From JACPDI01 sp035463475 (GTDB lineage: Bacteria > Acidobacteriota > Vicinamibacteria > Vicinamibacterales > 2-12-FULL-66-21), in assembly GCA_035463475.1 (NCBI GenBank), contig DATHTE010000079.1, positions 99,565 through 163,564 of the forward strand: 64,000 nt of DNA, written 5' to 3'. The notes below the pieces were generated by a model. It saw nothing but the letters and a program-made list of their open reading frames with translations, did no database searches and was not told the origin of the DNA. Of this stretch, positions 25,116-34,008 are shown piece after piece. The translations under genes were made by a program, and so were the position numbers. Position 1 is the first letter of the stretch. Each line of letters begins with the position of its first letter.

Positions 25116-26941
25116 GATCGTGGCAGCCGGCTGCTCACGAACGTCATCAGGTCCACGAACTGCACGTCGCTCCCCGGCGCGCTCGCCTGCGCCCCTTTCA
25201 ACATGATGGAGCAGAACGGGCAGGCGGTCACCACCGTGCCTGCGCCCGTCTCCTGGAGTTGCCTGAATCTCACGTCGCTGATGCGCGACCCGGGCTCCTC
25301 CTCCTTGTCGGCGAACAGCAGGCCGCCGCCCGCGCCACAGCAGTAGGGGTTGGCGCGGTTCCGGACCGGCTCCCGCACCTCGGCGCCGAACCGCGTCAGC
25401 AGATCGCGCGGTTCGTCCACCCTTCCGTCGTAGCGCCCGAGATAGCAGGGATCGTGGTACGTGACCGGTCCGGCTGTCGCGCCGTCGCCCGCGCGGAGAT
25501 CCCGCGTCAACTCCTCCACGAAAGCGGCCGAGTGGACGATTTCGACCTCGTAGCCGAACCGGCGGTAGTCGTCGCCGATCGTCTTCACGCAGTGCGGGCA
25601 CGACGTGAGGATCTTCTTCACGCGCGACGCCTTCAGGTCCGCGATGTTGGCGGTCGCCAGTTCCTGGAACATGTATTCGTTGCCGGTCCGCTTCGCGGGG
25701 TCTCCGGTGCAGCGTTCCTTCGCCAGCACGCCGAACCGCACGCCTCGGGCGCGCAGGATCTCGAAAAGCGACCGCAGCGACTTCTGGTAGTCCGCTTCGA
25801 ACGAGCCGGCGCAGCCCAGCCAGACCAGCACGTCGTGCTTTTCGGGATCGAACGTCTCGAGCTGGGCGGACTCGACGAACTTCTGCCGCTGATCGTACCC
25901 GAGCCCCCAGATGTTGCCCCGGCGCTCCAGGTGGTTGTACATCCCGCCCAGGTATTCGGGGGCCTCTCCGTTCGACACGAGCCCGCGGCGCGCGCCGATG
26001 AGCAGCGGCAGGTGCTCGATGCCCACGGGACACTGGTTCTCGCAGGCGCCGCACGTCGTGCACTGCCACAGGACCTTCTCGGTGTACACGCCCGCCAGCC
26101 GCGCGTCGCGCTTGCCGGCGAGCAGGGCGTCCTGAGTCTGAAGAATGATTGCCTTCGGGTTCAGTTCCTTCCCTGCGCCCCAGGCGGGGCAGTTCACCTG
26201 GCACCGCCCGCACTCGACGCAGGTGAACGCGTCGAGCACGATCTTGCTGCCGAGATCCTTGATCGTCTCGAGCCCGACCTCTTCCTTCTCGAAATCGAGG
26301 TTTGGCACGTTGCCGAGCTGCGGCGACTTCAGGAACACCGTGATCGGCGACAGCACGAGATGGAAGTGCTTCGACGCGGGTATCAACGCGAGGAACGCGA
26401 GTATCACGACCGCGTGCACCCACCAGTTCACGCTCGCTGCCGTCGTGCCTTCCTCGAGGCGCCAGCCCAGAAGGAACGTCATCATCAGCGTTGCGATGAA
26501 CAGTGCGATGACGATCGACTCGACCGACACCTTCTCGCCCAGCCCGACCGGGCGTGCGAAGGCGCGGCGCATGAGGAGGTAGACGATGCCGGCCAGCACC
26601 GCGATGGCGAAAGGCGTGAGCGCCATTCGATACGCGTGGAACCAGCGCGCCCCGGTCAGGTCGGCGATGCCAAGACCGCGCAGGAACTCCGCGGTGGTGT
26701 AGCCGCCGAACGCCACGAAGCCCCAGAAGACGAGCGCGTGCGCGATTCCGGCAACAGGCCGCTCGACGATGGTCTTGCGCTGGCCGATGACGTCGACGAG
26801 GAAACGGCCGACGCGGTAGCCGGGGTTCTCGAGGGAAAACGTGTTGGGCGCCGCGGCGATCAGCCGGACACGGGTCGCCACCTGGGCGGCGAACGCGCCG
26901 ACGAAGATCACCACGAGCAGCCAGAGCAGGAGCGTCTCCAT
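25112..26941 (-). CDS. Membrane Fe-S oxidoreductase, EtfAB:quinone type
   Basis: 609 residues. The N-terminal third is a NarI-like membrane domain with about five to six helices and paired histidines. Then come two ferredoxin clusters (CVECGRCQVNCP near 242, CTTCGACENQCP near 297) and two CCG domains (SCPHCVKT, CCGAGGG) like those of heterodisulfide reductase subunit D. This architecture matches the membrane EtfAB:menaquinone oxidoreductase (EMO) group. Its place directly after etfB-etfA supports electron flow from flavin dehydrogenases via ETF to menaquinone. Confidence 0.85.
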   Translation of the reverse strand: METLLLWLLVVIFVGAFAAQVATRVRLIAAAPNTFSLENPGYRVGRFLVDVIGQRKTIVERPVAGIAHALVFWGFVAFGGYTTAEFLRGLGIADLTGARWFHAYRMALTPFAIAVLAGIVYLLMRRAFARPVGLGEKVSVESIVIALFIATLMMTFLLGWRLEEGTTAASVNWWVHAVVILAFLALIPASKHFHLVLSPITVFLKSPQLGNVPNLDFEKEEVGLETIKDLGSKIVLDAFTCVECGRCQVNCPAWGAGKELNPKAIILQTQDALLAGKRDARLAGVYTEKVLWQCTTCGACENQCPVGIEHLPLLIGARRGLVSNGEAPEYLGGMYNHLERRGNIWGLGYDQRQKFVESAQLETFDPEKHDVLVWLGCAGSFEADYQKSLRSLFEILRARGVRFGVLAKERCTGDPAKRTGNEYMFQELATANIADLKASRVKKILTSCPHCVKTIGDDYRRFGYEVEIVHSAAFVEELTRDLRAGDGATAGPVTYHDPCYLGRYDGRVDEPRDLLTRFGAEVREPVRNRANPYCCGAGGGLLFADKEEEPGSRISDVRFRQLQETGAGTVVTACPFCSIMLKGAQASAPGSDVQFVDLMTFVSSRLPRS

Positions 26942-26962
26942 GGCGCAGCGGCGGAGGGCGGA

Positions 26963-27928
26963 TCAGCCCTTCAAGGCGGCGGTCACGGCCGGCACGATCT
27001 CGAAGAGGTCGCCGACGACGCCGTAGTCGGCAATCTCGAAGATCGGCGCGTCCGGGTCCTTGTTGATCGCGACGACCGTCTTCGATCCCTTCATCCCGAC
27101 CAGGTGCTGGATGGCCCCCGAGATCCCGAGTGCCAGGTACAGCTTCGGCGCGACGGTCTGACCGGAGCTTCCGACCTGCCGCTCGATCGGCAGCCAGCCG
27201 GCGTCGCAGATCGGGCGCGACGCCGCCAGCTCGGCGCCGAGCGCGGCGGCCAGCTCCTGCACCATTGGCAGGCCTTCCGGCCCTTTGATGCCGCGCCCAA
27301 CGGCGACAATCCGTTGCGCCTGGGACAGGTCCACCGCCTGCTTCGCCTCCTTGAACGGCGCTTCAGGCTTCTGGCGCACGGCGCCGGGATCGACGGTCGC
27401 GGCCACGGTGCGCACCGGGGCAGTCTGCGATCCTTTCCTCAACGCGTCAACGCGGTACGCGCCGATCTGGATCGTGACCAAGTGCGGTGACGGCCCGTCG
27501 GCGACAACGTCGGCGTTCAGCTTGCCCTGCAGGACCGCGCGCGTGTACGCGCGCCCGCCGTCCCGGTCCTTGATGGCGGTGCAGTCGGTGATGAGCGCGC
27601 GATCCATCCGGGCGGCGAGCGCCGGCGCGAAATCGCGCGCCTGGTAGGTATGCGGCAGGAGCACCAGCTCCGGCGCCTCCGCCTGGATGAACGACGCGAG
27701 CGCCTGCACGAATCCGTCAGGCGTATACGGCTCGAGCGCCGCGTGCTGCAGCGCGATCACCTCGGCGACCTCGGACGCGGCCAGCTCCAAGGCGACGGCC
27801 GCCGCGCTCGCGCCGGGCACGACGACGCGAATGCGGCCACCCGCGGATTGCGCGGCGACCAGCGCCTCGAGCGTCGCGCGGTTCAGTTTGCCCTCGCGCT
27901 GTTCGGCAACGACCAGGATATCCGCCAT
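26963..27928 (-). CDS. etfA: Electron transfer flavoprotein, alpha subunit
   Basis: 321 residues. N-terminal domain MADILVVAEQREGKLNRAT; C-terminal FAD domain with GRGIKGPEGLPMVQELA, the signature ERQVGSSGQTVAPKLYLALG, GISGAIQHLVGMKGS and INKDPDAPIFEIADYGVVGD. It starts two bases past etfB and carries electrons from acyl-CoA dehydrogenases or similar enzymes to the membrane oxidoreductase encoded next. Confidence 0.95.
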   Translation of the reverse strand: MADILVVAEQREGKLNRATLEALVAAQSAGGRIRVVVPGASAAAVALELAASEVAEVIALQHAALEPYTPDGFVQALASFIQAEAPELVLLPHTYQARDFAPALAARMDRALITDCTAIKDRDGGRAYTRAVLQGKLNADVVADGPSPHLVTIQIGAYRVDALRKGSQTAPVRTVAATVDPGAVRQKPEAPFKEAKQAVDLSQAQRIVAVGRGIKGPEGLPMVQELAAALGAELAASRPICDAGWLPIERQVGSSGQTVAPKLYLALGISGAIQHLVGMKGSKTVVAINKDPDAPIFEIADYGVVGDLFEIVPAVTAALKG

Positions 27929-27930
27929 GT

Positions 27931-28692
27931 CTAGATCGCCCTCGCGTCCTCGCGGAGCGCCTTGACCAACTGCTTCGCGGCCTCGGCGGCCGATCCGCCG
28001 ATCATCTCCGTCTTCTTCGACTTCTGCGGCACGTACAGCTCGACGATGCGCTGCCGCGCCGGAAGGTTCGCCGGCGCCGGAACGGCGCGGATCTCCTTTT
28101 TCTTGGCAGCCATGATGCCCTTGAGCGTGGCGTAGCGGAGCTGGTTGATCCCGCTCTGGATCGTCAGCAGCGCCGGCAGCGGCATGCTCACGAACTGGAA
28201 CCAGCCGCTCTCGAGCTCGCGCTTCACGCGCAGCGCGCGGTCCTGGACGTTGACTTCCATGATGATGGTGGCGTGCGGAATGCCGAGCTTCTCGGCGAGC
28301 ACGACCCCCACCTGCCCGAAGCCCTGGTCGTCGGACTGGAGCCCGGTCAGCACCAGGTCGAAACGCTCTTCGCGGATCGCCGACGCGAGCGCTTCCGCCA
28401 CGACGAACGCGTCGGCGGACGCCAGCGCCTCCCCCTCCACGTGGATCGCGCGGTCCGCCCCGCGTGCGAGCGCTTCGCGGATCACCTGCGTGACGCGGGC
28501 CGGCCCCGCGGAGCACACGACGACCTCGCCGCCGTGCTTCTCCTTGAGCCGGAGCCCCTCTTCCAGGGCGTACGCGTCCGGCTCGTTCAGCTCGAAGCCG
28601 GCGTCCTGATCGCGGATCCAGGACTTCTGGTCGTTGAGGCGAATCTGCCAGTCGCGGCTCACGACCTGCTTGATGCAGACGGCGATTTTCAT
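27931..28692 (-). CDS. etfB: Electron transfer flavoprotein, beta subunit
   Basis: 253 residues, AMP-binding partner of EtfA. Shows MKIAVCIKQVVSRD, LNEPDAYALEEGLRLKE, a GLQSDDQGFGQVGVVLAEKL stretch and the loop ATLKGIMAAKKKEI. First gene of etfB-etfA-oxidoreductase, 21 bases after fabF; that gap is a GGGGTCAGACCC-type palindrome. Confidence 0.95.
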   Translation of the reverse strand: MKIAVCIKQVVSRDWQIRLNDQKSWIRDQDAGFELNEPDAYALEEGLRLKEKHGGEVVVCSAGPARVTQVIREALARGADRAIHVEGEALASADAFVVAEALASAIREERFDLVLTGLQSDDQGFGQVGVVLAEKLGIPHATIIMEVNVQDRALRVKRELESGWFQFVSMPLPALLTIQSGINQLRYATLKGIMAAKKKEIRAVPAPANLPARQRIVELYVPQKSKKTEMIGGSAAEAAKQLVKALREDARAI

Positions 28693-28713
28693 GGGGTGAT
28701 GGGTCTGACCCCT
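28693..28713. repeat. REP-like GGGGTCAGACCC sequence, copy 1
   Basis: The whole fabF-etfB gap is a short GGGGT...GGTCTGACCCC sequence, resembling the tip of the larger GGGGTCAGGTCTG family at 35116, 40665 and 56526. It directly precedes the etfB ATG. Confidence 0.5.
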
Positions 28714-29955
28714 TTACTCCTCATAGCTCTTGAACAGCAACGCGCCGTTCGTTCCGCCGAAGCCGAACGAGTTCGACAGCGCGTAGCGGACTTTCGCTGC
28801 CCGGGCCTGGTGCGGTACGTAGTCGAGATCGCAGTCCGGGTCCGGGTTGTCCAGGTTGATCGTGGGGGGCAACATCTGCCGCTTGACGACGAGCACGCTG
28901 ATGCCGGCCTCGAGTCCTCCGGCCGCGCCGAGCAGGTGGCCGGTCATCGACTTCGTGGAGGAGATCGCCACGCGCCGCGCGTGCGCGCCGAAGCACTTCT
29001 TGATGGCGAGCGTCTCGAGCCTGTCGTTGTAGGGGGTGGAGGTGCCGTGCGCGTTGATGTAGTCCACGACGGCCGGGTCCGCCCCCGCGTCGGCGAGTGC
29101 CGCGCGCATGACGCGGACCGCGCCGTCGCCATCCTCGGACGGGGCGGTGATGTGGAACGCGTCGGCGGACATCCCGTAGCCGACCAGCTCGGCGTAGATC
29201 TCGGCACCGCGCGACCGCGCGAACTCGAGCTCCTCGAGCACGACGACGCCCGAACCCTCCCCCATCACGAAGCCGTCCCTTTCCGCGTCGAACGGGCGGC
29301 TGGCGCGCTCCGGTTCGCTGTTGCGCGTCGAGAGCGCGCGCATGGCGGCAAACCCCCCGACGCCCATGGGCGTGATCGCGGCCTCGGAGCCGCCGGCGAT
29401 CATCACGTCCGCCTTGTTGCGCCGGATGACCTCGAAAGCGTCGCCGATCGCGTGCGCGGACGCGGAGCAGGCGGTGCACGTGGCGGAGTTGGGTCCCTTC
29501 GCGCCGAACCGGATCGAAACCTGGCCGGCCGCTAGGTTGATGATGGCGGCTGGAATGAAGAACGGCGAGATCTTCCGGGGGCCACCCGCGATGAGCGACT
29601 TGTGCTCCCGCTCGATCGTGGTAAACCCGCCGATGCCGGAGGCGATGAACACACCCACGCGGGGGGCCAGGTCTTCAGTCACCGACAACCGGGCGTCGTC
29701 CATGGCAAACTGGGAGGCCGCGATCGCGAACTGGATGAAGACGTCCATCTTCTTGACGTCTTTTTTCTCGAGGAAGGCGTACGGATCGAACCCGCGCACC
29801 TCGCCTGCGATGCGACAGGCGTGCTGAGACGCATCGAACCGGCGGATGGGGCCGATCCCGCTGCGTCCCGCGCAGAGCGCTTCCCAGTTCGCCTCCGTCC
29901 CCACCCCGAGCGGCGACACGAGCCCGACGCCCGTGACTACGACCCGACGTTCCAA
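28714..29955 (-). CDS. fabF: 3-oxoacyl-ACP synthase II
   Basis: Condensing enzyme of fatty-acid elongation, 413 residues. Catalytic triad visible: nucleophile in CTACSASAHAIGDAF, first histidine in NAHGTSTPYND and second in STKSMTGHLLGAAGG. GTG/ATG-type start giving MERRVVVTGVGLVSPLG. Follows acpP by 13 bases in the plsX-fabD-fabG-acpP-fabF cluster. Confidence 0.96.
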   Translation of the reverse strand: MERRVVVTGVGLVSPLGVGTEANWEALCAGRSGIGPIRRFDASQHACRIAGEVRGFDPYAFLEKKDVKKMDVFIQFAIAASQFAMDDARLSVTEDLAPRVGVFIASGIGGFTTIEREHKSLIAGGPRKISPFFIPAAIINLAAGQVSIRFGAKGPNSATCTACSASAHAIGDAFEVIRRNKADVMIAGGSEAAITPMGVGGFAAMRALSTRNSEPERASRPFDAERDGFVMGEGSGVVVLEELEFARSRGAEIYAELVGYGMSADAFHITAPSEDGDGAVRVMRAALADAGADPAVVDYINAHGTSTPYNDRLETLAIKKCFGAHARRVAISSTKSMTGHLLGAAGGLEAGISVLVVKRQMLPPTINLDNPDPDCDLDYVPHQARAAKVRYALSNSFGFGGTNGALLFKSYEE

Positions 29956-29968
29956 CAGGTGCCTCCCG

Positions 29969-30211
29969 CTATTTCTTGGTCTTGGCGTGGGACTCGATGT
30001 ACTCGATGGCCTCGCGGACGCGCGTGATCTTCTCCGCGTCTTCGTCCGGGATCTCGATCCCGAACTCCTCCTCGAACGCCATTACGAGCTCGACGGTGTC
30101 GAGGGAATCGGCCCCGAGGTCGTCCACGAACGAGGCATCCGGCGTGACCTCCTCCTCGTCGACCCCGAGCTGTTCCACGATGATGCTCTTGACTTTGTCT
30201 GCAACCGCCAC
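29969..30211 (-). CDS. acpP: Acyl carrier protein
   Basis: 80 residues, acidic, with the phosphopantetheine serine in DLGADSLDTVELVM. A GTG start at 30211 is chosen because AAGGAGG sits five bases upstream; an ATG five codons earlier overlaps that ribosome site and is unlikely. Carries acyl chains for fatty-acid and lipid A synthesis. Three stem-loops separate it from fabG. Confidence 0.95.
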   Translation of the reverse strand: MAVADKVKSIIVEQLGVDEEEVTPDASFVDDLGADSLDTVELVMAFEEEFGIEIPDEDAEKITRVREAIEYIESHAKTKK

Positions 30212-30240
30212 TGCATCCTCCTTCAACTGCTCGCAGGGCC

Positions 30241-30397
30241 CCCGCCTCCGCTTCGCTACGGCGACGCTCGCCGTAGCCTTGGCAAAGGCGGCACCCCCGC
30301 TCGCCCGCGCTCGGCGGTCCCGTGCTTCCGCGCGGGACTGCCTTCCAGCGCCTCACCCTTCGACGTCGCTCAGGGCGACCCTGAGCTTGCCGAAGGG
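30241..30397. repeat. Three tandem REP-like stem-loops between fabG and acpP
   Basis: The 207-base gap holds three palindromes. First, 30241-30292: GCTACGGCG pairs with CGCCGTAGC, with a longer imperfect outer stem. Second, 30313-30342: GGCGGTCCCG pairs with CGGGACTGCC. Third, 30356-30397: CCCTTCG and GCTCAGGG pair with CCCTGAGC and CGAAGGG. The third resembles REP sequences common in several phyla. They lie inside an operon, so they may process or stabilise the acpP message. Confidence 0.75.
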
Positions 30398-30418
30398 TCG
30401 CGCGAGCCGCAGGCGCTT

Positions 30419-31159
30419 CTACATGTACATCCCGCCGTTGACCGCCAACACTTGACCGGTAATATACGCTGCCGCGTCCGAGGCGAGGAAACTCACCGCC
30501 GCGGCGACATCGTCCGCCGTCCCGAGCCGCCCCAGTGGGATTTTCGACGCCCACGCCTCGTGCGCGTTGTCGGTTATCGCGCGCGTCATGTCCGTGGCGA
30601 TCAGTCCCGGCGCGACCACGTTGACCGTGATCCCGCGCGAGGCGACTTCGAGCGCCAGCGCCTTGCTGAACCCGATGATGCCGGCCTTCGAGGCGGCGTA
30701 GTTGACCTGGCCCGGGTTGCCGGCCTGCCCCACCACCGAGCTGATGCTGATGATGCGCCCCGCGCGCTGCTTCATCATCGGACGCAGCACGGCCTGGGCG
30801 CACAAGAAGAGCGCGGTGAGGTTGGTCGCGATCACGCCGTCCCAGTCCTCGCGCTTCATCCGCAGCAGCAGCTGATCGCGGGTGATGCCGGCGTTGTTCA
30901 CGAGCACGTCCACCCGCCCGAACCGTTCGACCGTCGTCGTCACCATGGCGTCGATGGACTCCCGGTCGGTCACGTCCACCGCCGCGAGATGCGCCTGGCC
31001 GCCCGCCGCGGCGATCTCCTCCACCGTGGCGCGCGCGTGATCGGCGCGCGCCGAGGCGACCACCGTGGCCCCCTGCTGCGCCAGCAGGCGCGCCGTGGCG
31101 CGGCCGATGCCGCGGGACGCACCTGTGACGATGGCGATGCGGCCCGAAAGATTGATCAT
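30419..31159 (-). CDS. fabG: 3-oxoacyl-ACP reductase
   Basis: NADPH-dependent short-chain dehydrogenase of 246 residues. Cofactor motif TGASRGIG, NNAG, the catalytic serine in ISISSVVG and Y-x-x-x-K in NYAASKAG. End VLAVNGGMYM is typical of FabG. Its start overlaps the fabD stop (TATGA). Confidence 0.95.
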   Translation of the reverse strand: MINLSGRIAIVTGASRGIGRATARLLAQQGATVVASARADHARATVEEIAAAGGQAHLAAVDVTDRESIDAMVTTTVERFGRVDVLVNNAGITRDQLLLRMKREDWDGVIATNLTALFLCAQAVLRPMMKQRAGRIISISSVVGQAGNPGQVNYAASKAGIIGFSKALALEVASRGITVNVVAPGLIATDMTRAITDNAHEAWASKIPLGRLGTADDVAAAVSFLASDAAAYITGQVLAVNGGMYM

Positions 31160-32091
31160 AGGAGTTCGGCTCGAAGCGCTGCAACGGCGTCGAGGCCCGC
31201 TTCGTCCTCGATGCTGGCCAGGCGGGCGCTCCGATCGATCTGTCTCACCAGACCGGTCAGAACGGTTCCGGGACCCACTTCAACATATGCGCGGACGCCC
31301 TCGGACGCAAGCCGCCGGACGACTTCCTCCCACCGCACCGGCGACGCCACCTGGCGCACGAGCGCGTCGATCGCGGCCGGCGCGTCGCGCTTCGGCTTGG
31401 CATCGACGTTCGCCACCACAGGGATGCGGGGATTGCTCGCGGGCAGCGCGCGCAGCTCCGGCGCGAGGCGCTCTTCGGCCGGCTTCATCAGCGCGCAGTG
31501 AAATGGGGCGCTCACGGCCAGCGGCACCACGCGCCGCGCGCCGAGCGCCTTCGCCCGCTCGCCGGCGCGCGCCACCGCGGCCGCGCTCCCGGCAATCACG
31601 ACCTGGCCCGGCGCGTTCAGGTTGGCGGGGCTCACGACGTCCCCCTCCGCCGCTTCCGTGCAGGCCTGCGCGACGCGCGCCGCGTCCAGGCCGAGCACCG
31701 CCGCCATCGCGCCGCGACCGACCGGTACCGCGTCCTGCATGTAGCGCCCTCGGTTTCGGACGATCCGCACCGCGTCGGCGAACTCGAACGTGCCCGCGGC
31801 CACGTGGGCGGAGTACTCGCCGAGGCTGTGTCCCGCGACAATGTCAGGCTCGATGCCGCGCGAGTGCAGGAGCCGGTGCACCGCGACCGACATCGCCAGG
31901 ATGGCGGGCTGCGTGTTTTCCGTCAGCCTCAGCGCCTCCTCCGGGCCCTCGAAAATGATGCGGCTGAGCGGCGTGCCGAGCGCCGCGTCCGCCTCCGCGA
32001 AGGTGTCGCGGCAGATCGGGAACGCAGCGGCGAGCGTCTTGCCCATGCCGACGCGCTGCGAGCCCTGTCCCGGAAAGATGAATGCGAGCAT
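31156..32091 (-). CDS. fabD: Malonyl-CoA:ACP transacylase
   Basis: 311 residues. FPGQGSQRVGMG at the start, the catalytic serine in AGHSLGEYSAHVAAG, the histidine in SAPFHCALM and the end-motif EVGPGTVLTGL. ATG at 32091, eight bases after the plsX stop. Supplies malonyl-ACP to FabF. Confidence 0.95.
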   Translation of the reverse strand: MLAFIFPGQGSQRVGMGKTLAAAFPICRDTFAEADAALGTPLSRIIFEGPEEALRLTENTQPAILAMSVAVHRLLHSRGIEPDIVAGHSLGEYSAHVAAGTFEFADAVRIVRNRGRYMQDAVPVGRGAMAAVLGLDAARVAQACTEAAEGDVVSPANLNAPGQVVIAGSAAAVARAGERAKALGARRVVPLAVSAPFHCALMKPAEERLAPELRALPASNPRIPVVANVDAKPKRDAPAAIDALVRQVASPVRWEEVVRRLASEGVRAYVEVGPGTVLTGLVRQIDRSARLASIEDEAGLDAVAALRAELL

Positions 32092-32099
32092 GCGTAACG

Positions 32100-33095
32100 C
32101 TAGCTGCTGGGCGCGATCTCGGCACGGATCCGATCGAGAAAGCCCACGGTGGCGAAGCGGTGCGCGAGCGCGATGCCATTGCGAACGGCCTTGGCGGACG
32201 AGCGGCCGTGGCCGATGACGCAAAGGCCGGCGACTCCGAGCAGGGGCGCCCCACCATACTCGGAGTAGTCGAGCCGCCGGCGGAACCGCCGGAACGCGCG
32301 ACGCGACAGGAGCGATCCCACCCTGGTGGTGAACGTGCGCGACAGCTCGTCGTGCAGGAGACCCTCGACCGCGTCCACGAGGCTCTCGCTGACCTTCAGC
32401 GCGACGTTGCCAGTGAAGCCGTCGCAGACGATGACGTCCGCCTCTCCCGAGTACACCGCGCGCGCGTCAAGATTGCCGACGAAGTTGAGCGACGAGTCGC
32501 GGATCAGGCGGTGCGCCTCGCGCGTGAGGTCGTTCCCTTTGGTCTCTTCTTCGCCGATCGAGAGCAGGCCGACGCGAGGCGCGTCCACCTTCAGCGCCAC
32601 ACGCGCGAAGACGCTCCCCATCGAGGCGAACTGAAAGAGGTGATGCGGCCGGCAGTCCACGGTCGCGCCCGAATCGAGGAGCACCGCGGCGCCCGATCGG
32701 GTCGGGATCGTGGCCGCGAGCGCGGGACGGTCCACTCCCGGCAGCATGCCGAACGCGCCGTGCGTGGCGACGACCGCCGCGCCCGTGTTCCCGGCGGAGA
32801 ACACCGCGCCCGTCTCCCCGCGGGCCACCGCGTCGACCGCGATACGGATCGAGGACTGCGGCTTGCGCCGCAGCGCCGCGATCGGCGACTCCCCCATCTC
32901 GACGACGTCCGGCGCGTGGCGCACCTCGACATCGAGGCGGTCCGCATCGGAATGTTCGGCGAGCGCGGCGCGAATGACGTCCTCACGGCCGACGAGCAGC
33001 AGGGACACACGCAGGCCGCGGGCGGCGACAAGCGCCCCTTCGATCGCGGCGCGGGGCGCGAAGTCGCCCCCCATCGCGTCGACGGCGATACGCAG
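32100..33095 (-). CDS. plsX: Phosphate acyltransferase PlsX
   Basis: Makes acyl-phosphate from acyl-ACP for phospholipid synthesis. An ATG at 33074 would cut off the conserved first strand. Reading from a CTG at 33095 gives (M)RIAVDAMGGDFAP, the standard PlsX start, with GGAGG nine bases upstream. I therefore call a CTG start and 331 residues. Other marks: FSAGNTGAAVVATHGAFG, LLSIGEEETKGNDLTREAH, VCDGFTGNVALKVSE and EYGGAPLLGVAG. The CTG follows the rpmF stop by one base. Confidence 0.9.
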   Translation of the reverse strand: MRIAVDAMGGDFAPRAAIEGALVAARGLRVSLLLVGREDVIRAALAEHSDADRLDVEVRHAPDVVEMGESPIAALRRKPQSSIRIAVDAVARGETGAVFSAGNTGAAVVATHGAFGMLPGVDRPALAATIPTRSGAAVLLDSGATVDCRPHHLFQFASMGSVFARVALKVDAPRVGLLSIGEEETKGNDLTREAHRLIRDSSLNFVGNLDARAVYSGEADVIVCDGFTGNVALKVSESLVDAVEGLLHDELSRTFTTRVGSLLSRRAFRRFRRRLDYSEYGGAPLLGVAGLCVIGHGRSSAKAVRNGIALAHRFATVGFLDRIRAEIAPSS

Positions 33096-33096
33096 G

Positions 33097-33279
33097 TTAG
33101 GCTTCCTCCACCGACCGCACCGGGCGTCCCTTGTAGTACCCGCAGTGCGGGCAGACCTGGTGCGGGCGCTTGAGCTCGTGACACTGCGGGCATTCGCCGA
33201 GGGTCAGCGGCTTGAGGGCGTCGTGGGTGCGTCGCTTGGCGGTCCGCGACTTGGAATGACGGCGTTTTGGATTCGGCAT
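33097..33279 (-). CDS. rpmF: 50S ribosomal protein L32
   Basis: 60 residues with the L32 start MPNPKRRHSKSRTAKRRTH and a zinc ribbon (CPQC, CPHCG). Conserved order yceD-rpmF-plsX-fab genes. ATG start. Confidence 0.95.
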   Translation of the reverse strand: MPNPKRRHSKSRTAKRRTHDALKPLTLGECPQCHELKRPHQVCPHCGYYKGRPVRSVEEA

Positions 33280-33349
33280 GGTCTCGTCGTGTCTACCTTC
33301 AGGGACGCTGTATCGCGTCCACGTCAGGTGGACCCTTCATCGCGCCCGA

Positions 33350-33931
33350 CTAGTGGACGCTCTTCTTCTTGTCGATCTCGCCCTCGCCGCCGCTGGTCGT
33401 CTCGTCCAGCAGCGCCTTCAGGCCGGCGAGACGCGGGTCCTCCCACGTGGGGCGGCACTCGCACGTCTCCCGGTTCAGGTTCGCCCCGCACTGCGGGCAG
33501 AGGCCCTTGCAGTTCTCGTCGTGCAGCGGTTTCATCGGGAGCGCCAGGTAGAACTGCTCCCGCAGCACGTCGCCGAGGTCGATGGTGTTGCCGCGATAGA
33601 ACGACGTGCTCAGATCCTCGTCCTGGATCTCGCGCTCCGGTTCACCCGCGTTCTCCACCTGCGGCAGATACGAGAGGTCGAATGACGCGTCCACGTCGAT
33701 GCGGAACAGCTCCAGGCAGCGGCTGCAATCGACCTCCAGCGTGGTCTTCGCGCGGCCGACCAGGCGGAACTTGTTTCCCCCCGCCTTCTGGACCTCCAGA
33801 TCGAGGCGAATCGGCCCCACCACGTCGAACTCGTCCTCGCGGGTATTGAGCGCGGCCGGAGGCCAGACGTACTCGAACCGTTCGCGCGGCGACTGGATCT
33901 TGCTGAGGTCGAGCAACATAGCGACTGCCAC
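33350..33931 (-). CDS. yceD: YceD/DUF177 family protein
   Basis: About 193 residues, the family that precedes rpmF in most bacteria and is linked to 23S rRNA or ribosome maturation. Cysteines in VDCSRCLELF and CKGLCPQCGANLNRETCEC form likely metal sites. The GTG at 33931 has GGAGGG six bases upstream; an ATG four codons later (33919) is the alternative. The gap to rpmF (33280-33349) shows nothing I can name. Confidence 0.85.
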   Translation of the reverse strand: MAVAMLLDLSKIQSPRERFEYVWPPAALNTREDEFDVVGPIRLDLEVQKAGGNKFRLVGRAKTTLEVDCSRCLELFRIDVDASFDLSYLPQVENAGEPEREIQDEDLSTSFYRGNTIDLGDVLREQFYLALPMKPLHDENCKGLCPQCGANLNRETCECRPTWEDPRLAGLKALLDETTSGGEGEIDKKKSVH

Positions 33932-33964
33932 GGTCAGCCCTCCCCGGCTGGGGCCAAAAGACCA

Positions 33965-33970
33965 ATTATA
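33965..33970 (-). promoter_or_regulatory. Candidate -10 for yceD-rpmF-plsX-fab operon
   Basis: A perfect TATAAT on the minus strand, 34 bases before the yceD GTG. No good -35 at 16-18 bases. It is in the only sizeable gap upstream of this long gene run. Confidence 0.5.
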
Positions 33971-34008
33971 CCCAAAGCCGAACAGTGCCGAGAGTATTCG
34001 GCCGTGAC

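Noticed and set aside
25031..27490. 819-codon open frame on the plus strand opposite the Fe-S oxidoreductase and etfA
   Set aside because: Antisense of two clear genes, low-complexity translation, no motif or ribosome site.
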